The position numbers and the translations under genes are program-made. The notes beneath the pieces are model-generated. The model did no database searches. It was not told the DNA's origin and worked only from the letters and a program-made list of their open reading frames with translations. DNA of 64,000 bases from Sporosarcina sp. NCCP-2716. GTDB lineage: Bacteria; Bacillota; Bacilli; Bacillales_A; Planococcaceae. Positions 44,675-53,099 of the stretch are shown here, piece by piece. The stretch covers positions 62,001 through 126,000 of the forward strand of contig NZ_BRCF01000003.1 in NCBI RefSeq assembly GCF_023707985.1, written 5' to 3'. Position 1 is the first letter of the stretch. The number at the start of each line of letters is the position of its first letter.

Positions 44675-44956
44675 AAAAAAAGCCCCCATCCCCTGCGTAT
44701 GCAAGGGACGAGAGCCTGTAACATCAGCTTCCGCGGTTCCACCCAAATTGGCGTCATTCGACACCCACTCGTATCCGGATAACGGCCGGTTCCGTCCTTG
44801 CCTACTGCGCGCGTGTGCGCGGTTCAGCACGGCGTCTCGCTGGTGTTTTTCTTCAAGGTTGTCTGAGGGGGATTTCAGCCTGGGTCCGCCCTTCTCTGTT
44901 CAGCCAGTTGCTTGAATACTTTCCAAGTCGTCGACACTGTGTTCATCATACAGTTA
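44675..44956 (-). promoter_or_regulatory. T-box riboswitch leader of hisS-aspS
   Basis: About 280 bases of leader RNA upstream of hisS. The T-box itself reads GGGTGGAACCGCGG on the minus strand (44744-44731), the sequence that pairs with the free NCCA end of uncharged tRNA. Next comes a terminator hairpin (44718-44680) whose 5' arm overlaps the antiterminator partner, ending in a T run. The specifier codon could not be fixed by eye: CAC (His) and GAC (Asp) triplets both occur in stem I. Uncharged tRNA should raise hisS-aspS expression. Confidence 0.93.
44680..44718 (-). terminator. T-box-controlled terminator upstream of hisS
   Basis: Minus strand AGGCTCTCGTCCCTTGC pairs imperfectly with GCAGGGGATGGGGGCTT, followed by TTTTTG. 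Confidence 0.85.
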
Positions 44957-44962
44957 TCAATA

Positions 44963-44990
44963 ATAGTACCATCTGCTGTGAAGGTGTCAA
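44963..44990 (-). promoter_or_regulatory. Sigma-A promoter of the hisS-aspS operon
   Basis: Minus strand perfect TTGACA (44990-44985), a 16-base spacer, and extended -10 TGGTACTAT ending at 44963. Confidence 0.8.
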
Positions 44991-45057
44991 CCTTTTTCGT
45001 TTGTCCTAGTTTTTTATCGCAATATCTTTTACAATATGGACAAAGGAGTGTGGTGAA

Positions 45058-46605
45058 ATGCCGAAACTTGTAAGATGGATGCTCACTGCATGCTTTGCCC
45101 TGCTTGCCGTGGGCATGTCAGGCGGCCTCAGCATGGCCGCTTCGGACGGTGCGGGAAAAAAAGTCATCGTCCATTCCCCGACCTTGAATATCCGGTCTGG
45201 CCCCGGTCTCACCTATTCTGTGACGGGAACTTTAACGGACAAGACGGAAGTCCAAGTGATCGACCGTTCCGGCGAATGGCTTGAAATTTCGCATGAGGGC
45301 AAAACAGGATGGATTGCGTCCTGGCTCACATCCGGCCCACAGGACACTGAAAGTAATGGGAAAACAGTCGTGTCGCGTGTCGATTCGCTCAATATCCGTT
45401 CCGCTCCGTCGACAAGCTCCGCGGTGATCGGAAAACTCCGGACGGGTGAGCCCGCAAAACTTCTCGATTATGAAGGCGAATGGGCATCGATCATCACGAA
45501 CGGGACTGAAGGATGGGTCCACACGACATACATAAGCGAAATCAGTACGTCAGCGCCCTCAGGCGGGACATCAGAGAAGTCTGAAGCGGCGGCTGCCATG
45601 GATACATATACGGTCATCGTCGACAAGCTGAACGTCCGCAAAAAAGCGACACAGACGTCGAAACGGATCGGCACCATCCGGAAGGGTGAATCCTATCCGG
45701 TCGAACGGATTGACGGAAACTGGGTGAAACTGAGTCTGCCAGGCAAGAAATCCGGTTGGGTTTACGCGTTCCACGGCGAGCTGTCTGCGAGCCCGAAACA
45801 GTCCCCGTCCGGTTCCGGAACAGCCGTCTCCGTCGTAACCAATGGGACGAACATCCGGACGTCCCCTTCGACAACGGCTGATGTCGCCATGAGGGCGGAT
45901 GCCGGAGAAACCTTCAGCGTACGCAGCAAGCAGGACGGCTGGTATGAGATCGGACTGGCGGACGGTCGGACGGCTTTCATCGCCGAATGGGTCGTGAGCC
46001 AGGCAGATGAACCTGCATCGAAACCGTCCGCAGCGAAAAAGAAGAAGAAACGGGAAAAAGGCACGCTGAAAGGTATCACAGTAGCCATCGATCCGGGGCA
46101 CGGCGGCAATGACCGCGGCACAACCGGAACGCGAGGCACAGACGAAAAGGATCTCACCCTGCTGACCGCTGAACTGCTGTCCGGCAAACTGAAAGATGCC
46201 GGCGCGCAGGTCGTTCTGACACGGGACTCCGATACGTATGTATCGCTGCAGAAACGGACGGAAATCGGGCTGCATGAAGGGGCGGATGTGTTCGTCAGCC
46301 TCCATTATGATGCCAACCCGGACCGTTCCATCTCGGGATTTACAACCTATTATACCCAACCCGGCCAGCAGCCATTCGCTGCGGCGCTCAATGACGGTCT
46401 CGCCGGGACGCTCGATCTGAACAACCGCGGCACACAGTCCGCCAATTATTTGGTGCTCCGGGAGAACCGTCTTCCTGCTGTGCTGATCGAACTCGGCTTC
46501 CTCTCCAATTCGTCAGAGGAGCGCGTCCTGACGAGCCCGTATTTCCGCGAACAGGCGGCACAGGGTATCTACAAAGGACTTCTGCAGTACTTTGACGGCC
46601 AATGA
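45058..46605 (+). CDS. yrvJ: Secreted N-acetylmuramoyl-L-alanine amidase with four SH3 domains
   Basis: A 515-residue exported cell-wall hydrolase. It has a signal peptide (about 1-29), four SH3b-type wall-binding repeats (starting near 36, 103, 180 and 258, each with an LNIRSGPS-like motif), a Lys-rich linker (about 325-335) and a C-terminal Amidase_3 zinc domain (about 340-512). The zinc ligands lie in DPGHGGND, in an internal Glu and in SLHYDANP, and the catalytic Glu is in LIELGFLSN. It cleaves the bond between MurNAc and the stem peptide. AAGGAG precedes the ATG. B. subtilis YrvJ lies in the same place next to dtd and rel. Confidence 0.92.
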   Translation: MPKLVRWMLTACFALLAVGMSGGLSMAASDGAGKKVIVHSPTLNIRSGPGLTYSVTGTLTDKTEVQVIDRSGEWLEISHEGKTGWIASWLTSGPQDTESNGKTVVSRVDSLNIRSAPSTSSAVIGKLRTGEPAKLLDYEGEWASIITNGTEGWVHTTYISEISTSAPSGGTSEKSEAAAAMDTYTVIVDKLNVRKKATQTSKRIGTIRKGESYPVERIDGNWVKLSLPGKKSGWVYAFHGELSASPKQSPSGSGTAVSVVTNGTNIRTSPSTTADVAMRADAGETFSVRSKQDGWYEIGLADGRTAFIAEWVVSQADEPASKPSAAKKKKKREKGTLKGITVAIDPGHGGNDRGTTGTRGTDEKDLTLLTAELLSGKLKDAGAQVVLTRDSDTYVSLQKRTEIGLHEGADVFVSLHYDANPDRSISGFTTYYTQPGQQPFAAALNDGLAGTLDLNNRGTQSANYLVLRENRLPAVLIELGFLSNSSEERVLTSPYFREQAAQGIYKGLLQYFDGQ

Positions 46606-46646
46606 AAAAAGTCCGCTAAGCGATGATCCAGCTTAGCGGACTTTTT
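46605..46646 (+). terminator. Bidirectional terminator between yrvJ and dtd
   Basis: AAAAAAGTCCGCTAAGC pairs perfectly with GCTTAGCGGACTTTTT around a 9-base loop. It abuts the dtd stop. Confidence 0.92.
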
Positions 46647-47086
46647 CATTTGGATTCGATGATCAGGGTGACCGGCCCGTCGTTGACGAGCGCGACGTCC
46701 ATCATGGCGCCGAAACGGCCGGTCTCGACCGTCAGCCCGTGGCTGCGCAGCTGCTCATTGAAATGATCGTAGAGCGGTTCGGCGTGCTCAGGGCGTGCCG
46801 CCTCGATGAAACTCGGACGTCTCCCTTTCCGGCTGTCACCATACAAGGTGAATTGGGAAATGGACAGCACCTGGCCGCCGGTTTCACCGATAGACCGGTT
46901 CATCTTCCCCTCTTCATCTTCGAACAGGCGGAGACCCGCGATTTTCTTTGCGGCATATTCCGCATCCGCGTCCGTATCATCATGCGTCAGACCGACGAGC
47001 AGGACGAAGCCGTGCTCGATCGCTCCGCACACGGAACCCCCGATTGTGACAGAGGCCTCTTTCGACCGCTGCAGGACGACTCTCAT
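46646..47086 (-). CDS. dtd: D-aminoacyl-tRNA deacylase
   Basis: A 146-residue homodimeric editing enzyme that removes D-amino acids (and glycine from tRNA-Ala) from tRNA. The catalytic SQFTLYGD motif (residues about 77-84) and the cross-subunit Gly-cisPro motif NDGPVTL near the C-terminus are both present. GGGGGAAT precedes the ATG, 18 bases after the rel stop, so it is the last gene of the rel-dtd unit. Confidence 0.96.
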   Translation of the reverse strand: MRVVLQRSKEASVTIGGSVCGAIEHGFVLLVGLTHDDTDADAEYAAKKIAGLRLFEDEEGKMNRSIGETGGQVLSISQFTLYGDSRKGRRPSFIEAARPEHAEPLYDHFNEQLRSHGLTVETGRFGAMMDVALVNDGPVTLIIESK

Positions 47087-47104
47087 GCTGATTCCCCCGT
47101 TTCG

Positions 47105-49303
47105 TCAGTTGATCACCCGCTGGACCGAGTAGATGTCACGCACTTGCTTGATTTTATCGACGATGCGCTGCAGATGCTGCAGATCGGTGATTTTGATGGA
47201 CATGCTGATGTGTGCGATCTTGACACGGTCCGCCTTGCCGGACACGGCGATGATCGGCGTTTTCGTGTCAACAACTGCCATCATCACTTCGTTCAGCAGG
47301 CCGGCACGATCGTAGCCGGTGATTTCGATGTCGACCTGGAACTCCTTCTTCTGGCTGTCAGTCGGAGCCACCGCCCAGTTGACATCGATCAGCCGGTCAT
47401 CGTCCTCTTCGCCTGTATGGATATTCGGACAGTCGACCCGGTGGACGGAGACGCCACGCCCTTTTGTGATGAACCCGACGATTTCATCGCCCGGGACCGG
47501 GTTGCAGCATTTCGACAGCCGGATGAGCAGATTGTCGAGTCCTTTCACGATAACGCCCGATTCGGTCATCACAGGTGCCGGCTGCGTCTTCAGGTCAGCG
47601 ACGATTTTTTCGATCGCTTCCTGTTTCTCACGTTCTTTGCGGATCTTGTCGGTCATCCGGTTGACGACCTGCTGGGCCGTGATGCCGCCGGAGCCGATCG
47701 CTGCCAGCATATCCTCTTCCGACGTGAAGCTGAATTTCTCGATGACCCGCTTCAGGCTTTCAGGCGTCACGACGTCGCGCATGATGTACTCCTGATGCTT
47801 CACTTCTTTTTCCAGGAGCTCTTTGCCTTTGAAGATGTTCTCTTCGCGCAGCTGTTTCTTGAAGTACTGGCGGATCTTGTTCCGTGCCTGAGACGTGTTT
47901 GCGATCTTCAGCCAGTCCCGGCTTGGGCCGAATGACTGTTTGGACGTCAGAACTTCGACGATGTCCCCGGTGAACAGTTCCGTATCGAGCGGCACCATCT
48001 TACCGTTCACTTTCGCCCCGATCGTCCGGTTGCCGACCTCGGAGTGGACACGATAGGCGAAGTCGATCGGCACCGAGCCTTTCGGCAGCTCGATGACGTC
48101 CCCTTCAGGAGTAAAGACATAGACCATGTCGGAAAACAGGTCGAATTTCAGCGATTCCATGAATTCCTCGGCATTTGACGACTCGTTCTGCATCTCGAGG
48201 ATTTCGCGGAACCATGTCAGTTTCGAATCGATCGTGTCGGGATGTTCGGCGGTTGTCCCCTCTTTATACGCCCAGTGGGCCGCAACGCCGAATTCCGCGA
48301 TCTTGTGCATTTCCTCCGTACGGATCTGCACTTCGAGCGGATCACCGGCAGGACCGACGACCGTCGTATGCAGCGACTGGTACAAGTTCTGCTTCGGCAT
48401 CGCGATGTAGTCCTTGAAGCGGCCGGGCATCGGTTTCCACAGCGTGTGGATGATGCCGAGCACTGCGTAACAGTCCTTGATACTGCTGACGACGATCCGG
48501 ACTGCGAGTAAGTCGTAGATCTCATTGAATTCCTTCTTCTGCAAGATCATCTTCCGGTAAATGGAATAGAGATGCTTCGGCCGGCCGGACAGTTCAGCGT
48601 GGATATCCATCTTGCCGATCTCCGTGTGGATCTGTTCCATGACGTTCGCCAAATAGTTTTCCCGTTCGATGCGCTTCTGCTTCATGAGGTTCACAATGCG
48701 GTAATATTGCTGAGGATTTAAGTAGCGGAGGGCAATGTCTTCCAGCTCCCACTTGATCGCTGAAATGCCGAGCCGGTGTGCAAGCGGGGCGAAGATCTCA
48801 AGCGTCTCAGCGGAAATACGCCGCTGTTTCTCTTCCCGTACATACTTCAGTGTCCTCATATTGTGCAGACGGTCCGCCAGTTTGATGAGGATGACACGGA
48901 TATCCTGCGCCATCGCGATGAACATCTTCCGGTGGTTCTCCGCCTGTTTCTCTTCGTTCGTCTTGAACTTCAGTTTCTCCAGTTTCGTGACACCGTCGAC
49001 CAGCATCGCGACTTCCTCGCCGAAATCCCGGACGATATCCTGCCGGCCGATCTCGGTGTCTTCCACGACATCATGCAGGAACCCTGCCGCTACGGTCGAT
49101 GGATCCATCTGCAGCTCGGCGAGGATCCCGGCAACTTGCACGGGATGGAGAATATATGGTTCCCCGGAACTCCGGAACTGGCCTTCATGGGCCCGTTTCG
49201 CAGCTTCGTAGGCTCTTATGACAAAAGCGACGTGCTCTTCATTCATATACAACCCGACAAGCCTGAATATATCCTGTTCGGTCAAATCTTGACTAGTGGC
49301 CAT
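47105..49303 (-). CDS. relA: Bifunctional (p)ppGpp synthetase/hydrolase, Rel
   Basis: A 732-residue long RelA/SpoT homologue that makes and degrades the alarmone (p)ppGpp in the stringent response. The HD hydrolase domain is complete (FLHDVVEDTEIG near residue 80), the synthetase domain follows (about 235-345, with AMPKQNLYQSLHTTVVGP), then TGS (about 390-455), a zinc-finger-like region with SKCCNPVPGDEI, and a C-terminal ACT domain. Both activities should be present. AGGGGTGGGAGA puts the start at MATSQD (49303). Same order apt-rel-dtd as in B. subtilis. Confidence 0.96.
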   Translation of the reverse strand: MATSQDLTEQDIFRLVGLYMNEEHVAFVIRAYEAAKRAHEGQFRSSGEPYILHPVQVAGILAELQMDPSTVAAGFLHDVVEDTEIGRQDIVRDFGEEVAMLVDGVTKLEKLKFKTNEEKQAENHRKMFIAMAQDIRVILIKLADRLHNMRTLKYVREEKQRRISAETLEIFAPLAHRLGISAIKWELEDIALRYLNPQQYYRIVNLMKQKRIERENYLANVMEQIHTEIGKMDIHAELSGRPKHLYSIYRKMILQKKEFNEIYDLLAVRIVVSSIKDCYAVLGIIHTLWKPMPGRFKDYIAMPKQNLYQSLHTTVVGPAGDPLEVQIRTEEMHKIAEFGVAAHWAYKEGTTAEHPDTIDSKLTWFREILEMQNESSNAEEFMESLKFDLFSDMVYVFTPEGDVIELPKGSVPIDFAYRVHSEVGNRTIGAKVNGKMVPLDTELFTGDIVEVLTSKQSFGPSRDWLKIANTSQARNKIRQYFKKQLREENIFKGKELLEKEVKHQEYIMRDVVTPESLKRVIEKFSFTSEEDMLAAIGSGGITAQQVVNRMTDKIRKEREKQEAIEKIVADLKTQPAPVMTESGVIVKGLDNLLIRLSKCCNPVPGDEIVGFITKGRGVSVHRVDCPNIHTGEEDDDRLIDVNWAVAPTDSQKKEFQVDIEITGYDRAGLLNEVMMAVVDTKTPIIAVSGKADRVKIAHISMSIKITDLQHLQRIVDKIKQVRDIYSVQRVIN

Positions 49304-49445
49304 TCTCCCACCCCTTTCGAGCATTCTTGAAAAAAGAATCATATCTCTATTGTATGGCGAATACGGAACTTTTGTAAAGAAATGAATTCATCCAGCCTTC
49401 TTCACACTGCTGAAGACAGCTGACTGCACGTCCATATGAAAAAAC

Positions 49446-49468
49446 CCTCCGCACAGTCCATGCGGAGG
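49446..49468 (-). terminator. Terminator of apt
   Basis: CCTCCGCA and TGCGGAGG form an 8-bp stem; GTTTTTTC follows on the minus strand. rel therefore needs its own promoter or read-through. Confidence 0.8.
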
Positions 49469-49475
49469 AAGGCGC

Positions 49476-49988
49476 TCAGTATGTCATGAGAGCACGGATT
49501 TTATAATTATCCAGTTTCCGGCGTCCGTCCAAATACGACAGCTCGATCAGGAACGCACAGCCTGCAACGACTCCGCCGAGTTTTTCGACGAGTTCGACAG
49601 TCGCCCCGACCGTACCGCCTGTCGCAAGCAGGTCGTCGACGATGAGTACACGCTGTCCGGGCTTGATGGCGTCCTTGTGGATCGTCAGCTGGTCGACCCC
49701 GTATTCGAGATCATAATCGACGGCGATCGTTTCACGCGGCAGTTTGCCGGGTTTCCGGACAGGGGCAAAGCCGATTTCGAGCGCATAGGCGACCGGGCAT
49801 CCGATGATGAACCCCCGGGCTTCCGGTCCGACAATCAGCTCTGCGCCTACTTCTTTTGCGTATTCGACAATCTGATCGGTCGCATATTTATAAGCTTCCC
49901 CGTTATCCATGATTGTTGTGATGTCTTTGAAGCTGATCCCTTTTTTCGGATAATCGGGAACTACGGTTACATACTGTTTCAAGTCCAT
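49476..49988 (-). CDS. apt: Adenine phosphoribosyltransferase
   Basis: A 170-residue salvage enzyme converting adenine and PRPP to AMP. The PRPP-binding motif [13 protein letters not shown] is near residue 120, and [10 protein letters not shown] and the short C-terminal helix are typical. The ATG at 49988 lies inside the end of recJ: the last recJ codons encode both its C-terminus and the GGAGG site of apt, a 10-base overlap. Confidence 0.96.
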   Translation of the reverse strand: MDLKQYVTVVPDYPKKGISFKDITTIMDNGEAYKYATDQIVEYAKEVGAELIVGPEARGFIIGCPVAYALEIGFAPVRKPGKLPRETIAVDYDLEYGVDQLTIHKDAIKPGQRVLIVDDLLATGGTVGATVELVEKLGGVVAGCAFLIELSYLDGRRKLDNYKIRALMTY

Positions 49989-52330
49989 ACTGTTTCCTCC
50001 TCGACGGCCTGCGCACGCGGCACCTGTTGAAACCACTGTTTCAGCTCCTGATAGGGAGCGTAGAGAAGCCGTTCTTCCATTTCGATCTGCTGCTGCCGTT
50101 CCTGATAGCTGGGCGCTTCTGTAAGGTCGCGTTTGCCTGCTGCCGGTTCAGCGATCACAGCACCATTCTCTATCTTAACAAATCCCAATTCAAAAAACAC
50201 TTTTGACATGAAATAAATCGTGTCTATTTTCCAACCTTTGTGTTTTGCGAGCTGCTCAGCCTGCTGTTCCAGTTGGAAGGTTCCTCGTTTTTTCAGGAAT
50301 GTGAAATACCAGCCGAATTCCTGACGGCTCGGGATTCCGTCGAAATAACGGGATTCCGTTGCATGGAAATGTGCATAGATGCGGCCTGGCTGGTACAGCG
50401 TAATGAGCTCCTGCAGCTGTTTCTCCTGTTCCGGGATATCGAGCAGGACGAGGTGCTCTATGTCCGGATCCGCTGAACAACTGTCCGCCATGCGGATGTC
50501 CACTCCTGGAAGGAATGGATTGAAATACGTCCTTGAAGCCGGTTGAAACGCGACAAACAGGACCCTCTCCTTCGGTATCGTCCCGATCCAGCGTTTCGGA
50601 TCCCGTATTCCGCGCAAGTCGAACACCTGGCGCTCATCGGACTTTATGTCATCCAGTAAGATCTGCGGTTTCTTGAAGTTGTTCCACTCGTTGACCTGAA
50701 GATCGCCGGTGACGGAAAGCGACATGCCGTGCGTCATTTCATCCGCGAGGAATCCCTGGCTGAAGCCGATCGCATCGAGCTTATGACCGCCGTCCTCGAG
50801 ATCCAGTTTCAGATGGTTCTTCGCGGCGCCGATTTTACGGATTGAGCCGACTGTCGTATTTTCGATCAGGTAGACCGGTTTCGGGAACGCCATGCCGAAC
50901 GGACGGAGCTGTTCGAGGGATTCCAGCACGTCCACGTCGATCTCCCCGATCGACAGCGGCACATCGATATCGACTGAGGCGATGAGCTGCTCATCGGACA
51001 GTACAGCAGCGGCCTGACGGTTCAGCCGGTCCCGCAGCTCATCGACGTCGGACAGAGCGAGCGTCATGCCTGCGGCCATCTGGTGGCCGCCGAAGTGCGG
51101 AAGGAGTTTCCGGTTCTCGGCGAGTTCTTTATACAGGTCGAAGCCGTCGATACTGCGGGCGGACCCTTTCGCTGTACCGGCTGCGGGATCAATCGACAGG
51201 ATGATCGACGGCCGGTGGAATTTTTCGGTGATCCGCGATGAAACGATTCCGATGACGCCGGGGTTCCATCCTTCTTTCGCCAGGACGAACACGTACGGAA
51301 CGTCATTTCCATAGTCGGTTTCGATCATGGTGAGTGCTTCCTCGGTGATCGTGTTGACGAGCGCCTGGCGTTCTTTGTTGAGCCGGTCGAGTTCCGCTGC
51401 GATGCCTGCGGCGGTCGACGGATCGTCCGCTTTCAGCAGGTCGACGGCCGTATCGGCGTCGCCGAGCCTGCCGGGTGCGTTCAGCCGCGGACCGACCATG
51501 AAGCCGAGTGTCTCTTCCGTGAATTGGCGCAGTTCCGTGCCGCCCGCTTTCGCCAGGGCCTGGATTCCAGGCCGGCTCGACATGCGGAGCCGGCGGATGC
51601 CCTCTTTAACGAAGAAACGGTTTTCATCCAGCAGAGGCACTAAATCGGCGACAGTGCCGATCGCGACGTATTCCAGCAGGTCGAGCGGCGCCTCGCCGAG
51701 GAGGGCGGTCGCCAGTTTGAACGCGACGCCGACACCCGCAAGTTCGCCGAACGGATACTTCCCTTCCGGATGACGCGGGTGGATGACTGCAGTCGCCTTC
51801 GGCAGTTCGTCTCCGATTTCGTGGTGATCGGTGATGATGAGGTCAAGACCGATGGATTGGGCGAAAGCCGCCTGCTCGATGCCCGAGACGCCGTTGTCGA
51901 CCGTGATGATCAGCGACGCACCGAGATCGGCGATTTCCTGGAACAGCGTGCTGTTCGGGCCGTATCCGTGTTCGAAGCGGTTCGGTATGGCGAACGACAC
52001 GTCTGCACCGAGCCGTTCGAGTGCTGTTGTCAGGACAGAGACGCTCGTCACGCCATCTGCGTCGTAGTCGCCGTAGACGACGATGTGCTCACCTGTTTCG
52101 ATCGCCTGCCGGATGCGGGAGACCGCTTTGTCCATGTCATGCATAGTGAACGGGTCGTGCAGCGTGTGGGCGTCGGTCTGCAGGAAGGCCCGAGCTTCAG
52201 CCGGGTCGGTGAGCCCCCGGGCGGCGAGGATCTTCGCGTGCATGGACGGGAGACCGAGCTCGTCCATGAGCAAGCTGACGGCTGTTTCATCAGGTCTATG
52301 TATGTTCCATTGTTTGGTGGATTTAATCAA
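49979..52330 (-). CDS. recJ: Single-stranded-DNA-specific exonuclease RecJ
   Basis: A 783-residue 5'-3' exonuclease of recombination and mismatch repair. The DHH phosphoesterase motifs are intact: [12 protein letters not shown], then [10 protein letters not shown], with [13 protein letters not shown] in the DHHA1 part and an OB-type region behind. A Firmicutes-type C-terminal extension (about 560-783) is present. The frame stays open upstream through array B, but that stretch is repeat DNA. I place the start at a TTG (52330) with AGAGGAAG upstream, which gives the B. subtilis RecJ length; an ATG at 52351 lacks a ribosome-binding site but remains possible. Confidence 0.93.
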   Translation of the reverse strand: MIKSTKQWNIHRPDETAVSLLMDELGLPSMHAKILAARGLTDPAEARAFLQTDAHTLHDPFTMHDMDKAVSRIRQAIETGEHIVVYGDYDADGVTSVSVLTTALERLGADVSFAIPNRFEHGYGPNSTLFQEIADLGASLIITVDNGVSGIEQAAFAQSIGLDLIITDHHEIGDELPKATAVIHPRHPEGKYPFGELAGVGVAFKLATALLGEAPLDLLEYVAIGTVADLVPLLDENRFFVKEGIRRLRMSSRPGIQALAKAGGTELRQFTEETLGFMVGPRLNAPGRLGDADTAVDLLKADDPSTAAGIAAELDRLNKERQALVNTITEEALTMIETDYGNDVPYVFVLAKEGWNPGVIGIVSSRITEKFHRPSIILSIDPAAGTAKGSARSIDGFDLYKELAENRKLLPHFGGHQMAAGMTLALSDVDELRDRLNRQAAAVLSDEQLIASVDIDVPLSIGEIDVDVLESLEQLRPFGMAFPKPVYLIENTTVGSIRKIGAAKNHLKLDLEDGGHKLDAIGFSQGFLADEMTHGMSLSVTGDLQVNEWNNFKKPQILLDDIKSDERQVFDLRGIRDPKRWIGTIPKERVLFVAFQPASRTYFNPFLPGVDIRMADSCSADPDIEHLVLLDIPEQEKQLQELITLYQPGRIYAHFHATESRYFDGIPSRQEFGWYFTFLKKRGTFQLEQQAEQLAKHKGWKIDTIYFMSKVFFELGFVKIENGAVIAEPAAGKRDLTEAPSYQERQQQIEMEERLLYAPYQELKQWFQQVPRAQAVEEETVWT

Positions 52331-52420
52331 TGTATTCACTTCCTCTGACATAAGTATACAGGGGTTTGCCGGTTTCCGAAAGGATTCCAGCTGAAATAAA
52401 TGACTAGTTTTCTTCGTGGT

Positions 52421-52620
52421 TTGAGCGGTTTTAAGTATTGCTTGAGCGGTTCCCGTCCACCCTTGAGCGCTTCCGTGCTTTGCTTGAGCGTCACGGCATT
52501 CGCTTGAGCGGTTCCATGCTTTGCTTGAGCGTTTCCCTCCTCCACTTGAGCGCTTTCTGGCTTTGCTTGAGCGGTTCCTGACCGCGCTTGAGTGCTCCAT
52601 TACGCTGCTTGATCAAACTA
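52421..52620. repeat. Array B: ten ~21-bp tandem units with CTTGAGCG core
   Basis: TTGAGCG-type cores occur at 52421, 52442, 52463, 52484, 52504, 52525, 52546, 52567, 52588 (TTGAGTG) and 52609 (TTGATCA). Spacing is 21 bp, once 20 bp. The consensus is CTTGAGCGNTTCC followed by a variable part that often ends in CTTTG. It lies between recJ and the LapA-type gene. Units such as TTGAGCGCTTCCGTGCTTTG closely resemble array A units such as TATGAGCGCTTCCAGCATTT. The minus strand is open in more than one frame, which creates spurious N-terminal extensions of recJ. Function unknown. Confidence 0.93.
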
Positions 52621-52623
52621 CAT

Positions 52624-52662
52624 AAAAAAAACCGCCTGCCCGCGGAGTGCGTACGGCGGCGG
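52624..52662 (-). terminator. Terminator of the LapA-type gene
   Basis: Minus strand ACCGCCGCC pairs with GGCGGT around a GC-rich loop, then a run of eight T. Confidence 0.75.
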
Positions 52663-52667
52663 TCGAC

Positions 52668-53012
52668 TTATTTCATGGCGTCGTATTCATCGTTCATGAC
52701 TTCGTTCGCAAGTTCGGGTGATTTCTGAAGCATGGCAATCTCGTTCTGCTGGTTGGCGATGAGGCCTTCCTTCTCGGTGATCTGACGTTGCAGCACTTTC
52801 ACTTCCCGTCTTGTCCTGACAGAACGGAAAACAGTGAAGAGTCCGCTGACGAGTGCGCCGAGCAGTGCGGAGCCGAGTATGACGAGGACGAGCGGCCAGT
52901 GGGCTTCGCCGAAGACATAGTCGACAGGGACTTTCCCGACATTGAAGACGGCAAATACAGCGATTATGATGGCGACAAACAGTCCGACGATCAGCATCCA
53001 TTGGGATTTCAT
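52668..53012 (-). CDS. yrvD: LapA-domain membrane protein (YrvD type)
   Basis: A 114-residue protein with two membrane helices (about 5-25 and 40-62) and a C-terminal cytoplasmic coiled coil (about 70-102), the layout of the LapA/DUF1049 family. E. coli LapA helps LapB control lipopolysaccharide synthesis; the role in Gram-positives is unknown. The same gene lies between secDF and recJ in B. subtilis (yrvD). Flanked by terminators on both sides, so it is transcribed alone. Confidence 0.85.
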   Translation of the reverse strand: MKSQWMLIVGLFVAIIIAVFAVFNVGKVPVDYVFGEAHWPLVLVILGSALLGALVSGLFTVFRSVRTRREVKVLQRQITEKEGLIANQQNEIAMLQKSPELANEVMNDEYDAMK

Positions 53013-53052
53013 CGTACATCTCTCCTTCCTGTAAGCGGATTTCCATTAAAAA

Positions 53053-53079
53053 AACAGGTATACGTAAAGTATACCTGTT
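53053..53079 (-). terminator. Terminator of secDF
   Basis: AACAGGTATAC and GTATACCTGTT form a perfect 11-bp stem with a GTAAA loop; TTTTT follows on the minus strand. Confidence 0.88.
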
Positions 53080-53099
53080 CCGGAGGTCGATGAAACGCC

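Noticed and set aside
44621-44830. N-terminal extension of HisS
   Set aside because: The frame reads back through the T-box leader; the family start MKFKVPRG with a good ribosome-binding site is at 44620.
46739-47935. 398-residue plus-strand frame
   Set aside because: Antisense shadow of dtd and rel, both of which have intact motifs.
49979-52600. 873-residue RecJ starting inside the repeats
   Set aside because: The first 90 codons are translated array B repeats plus linker; RecJ homology begins after 52330 and the length then matches the family.
52604-52620. Terminator hairpin inside array B
   Set aside because: No stem forms from the repeat cores; the real hairpin is at 52624-52662.
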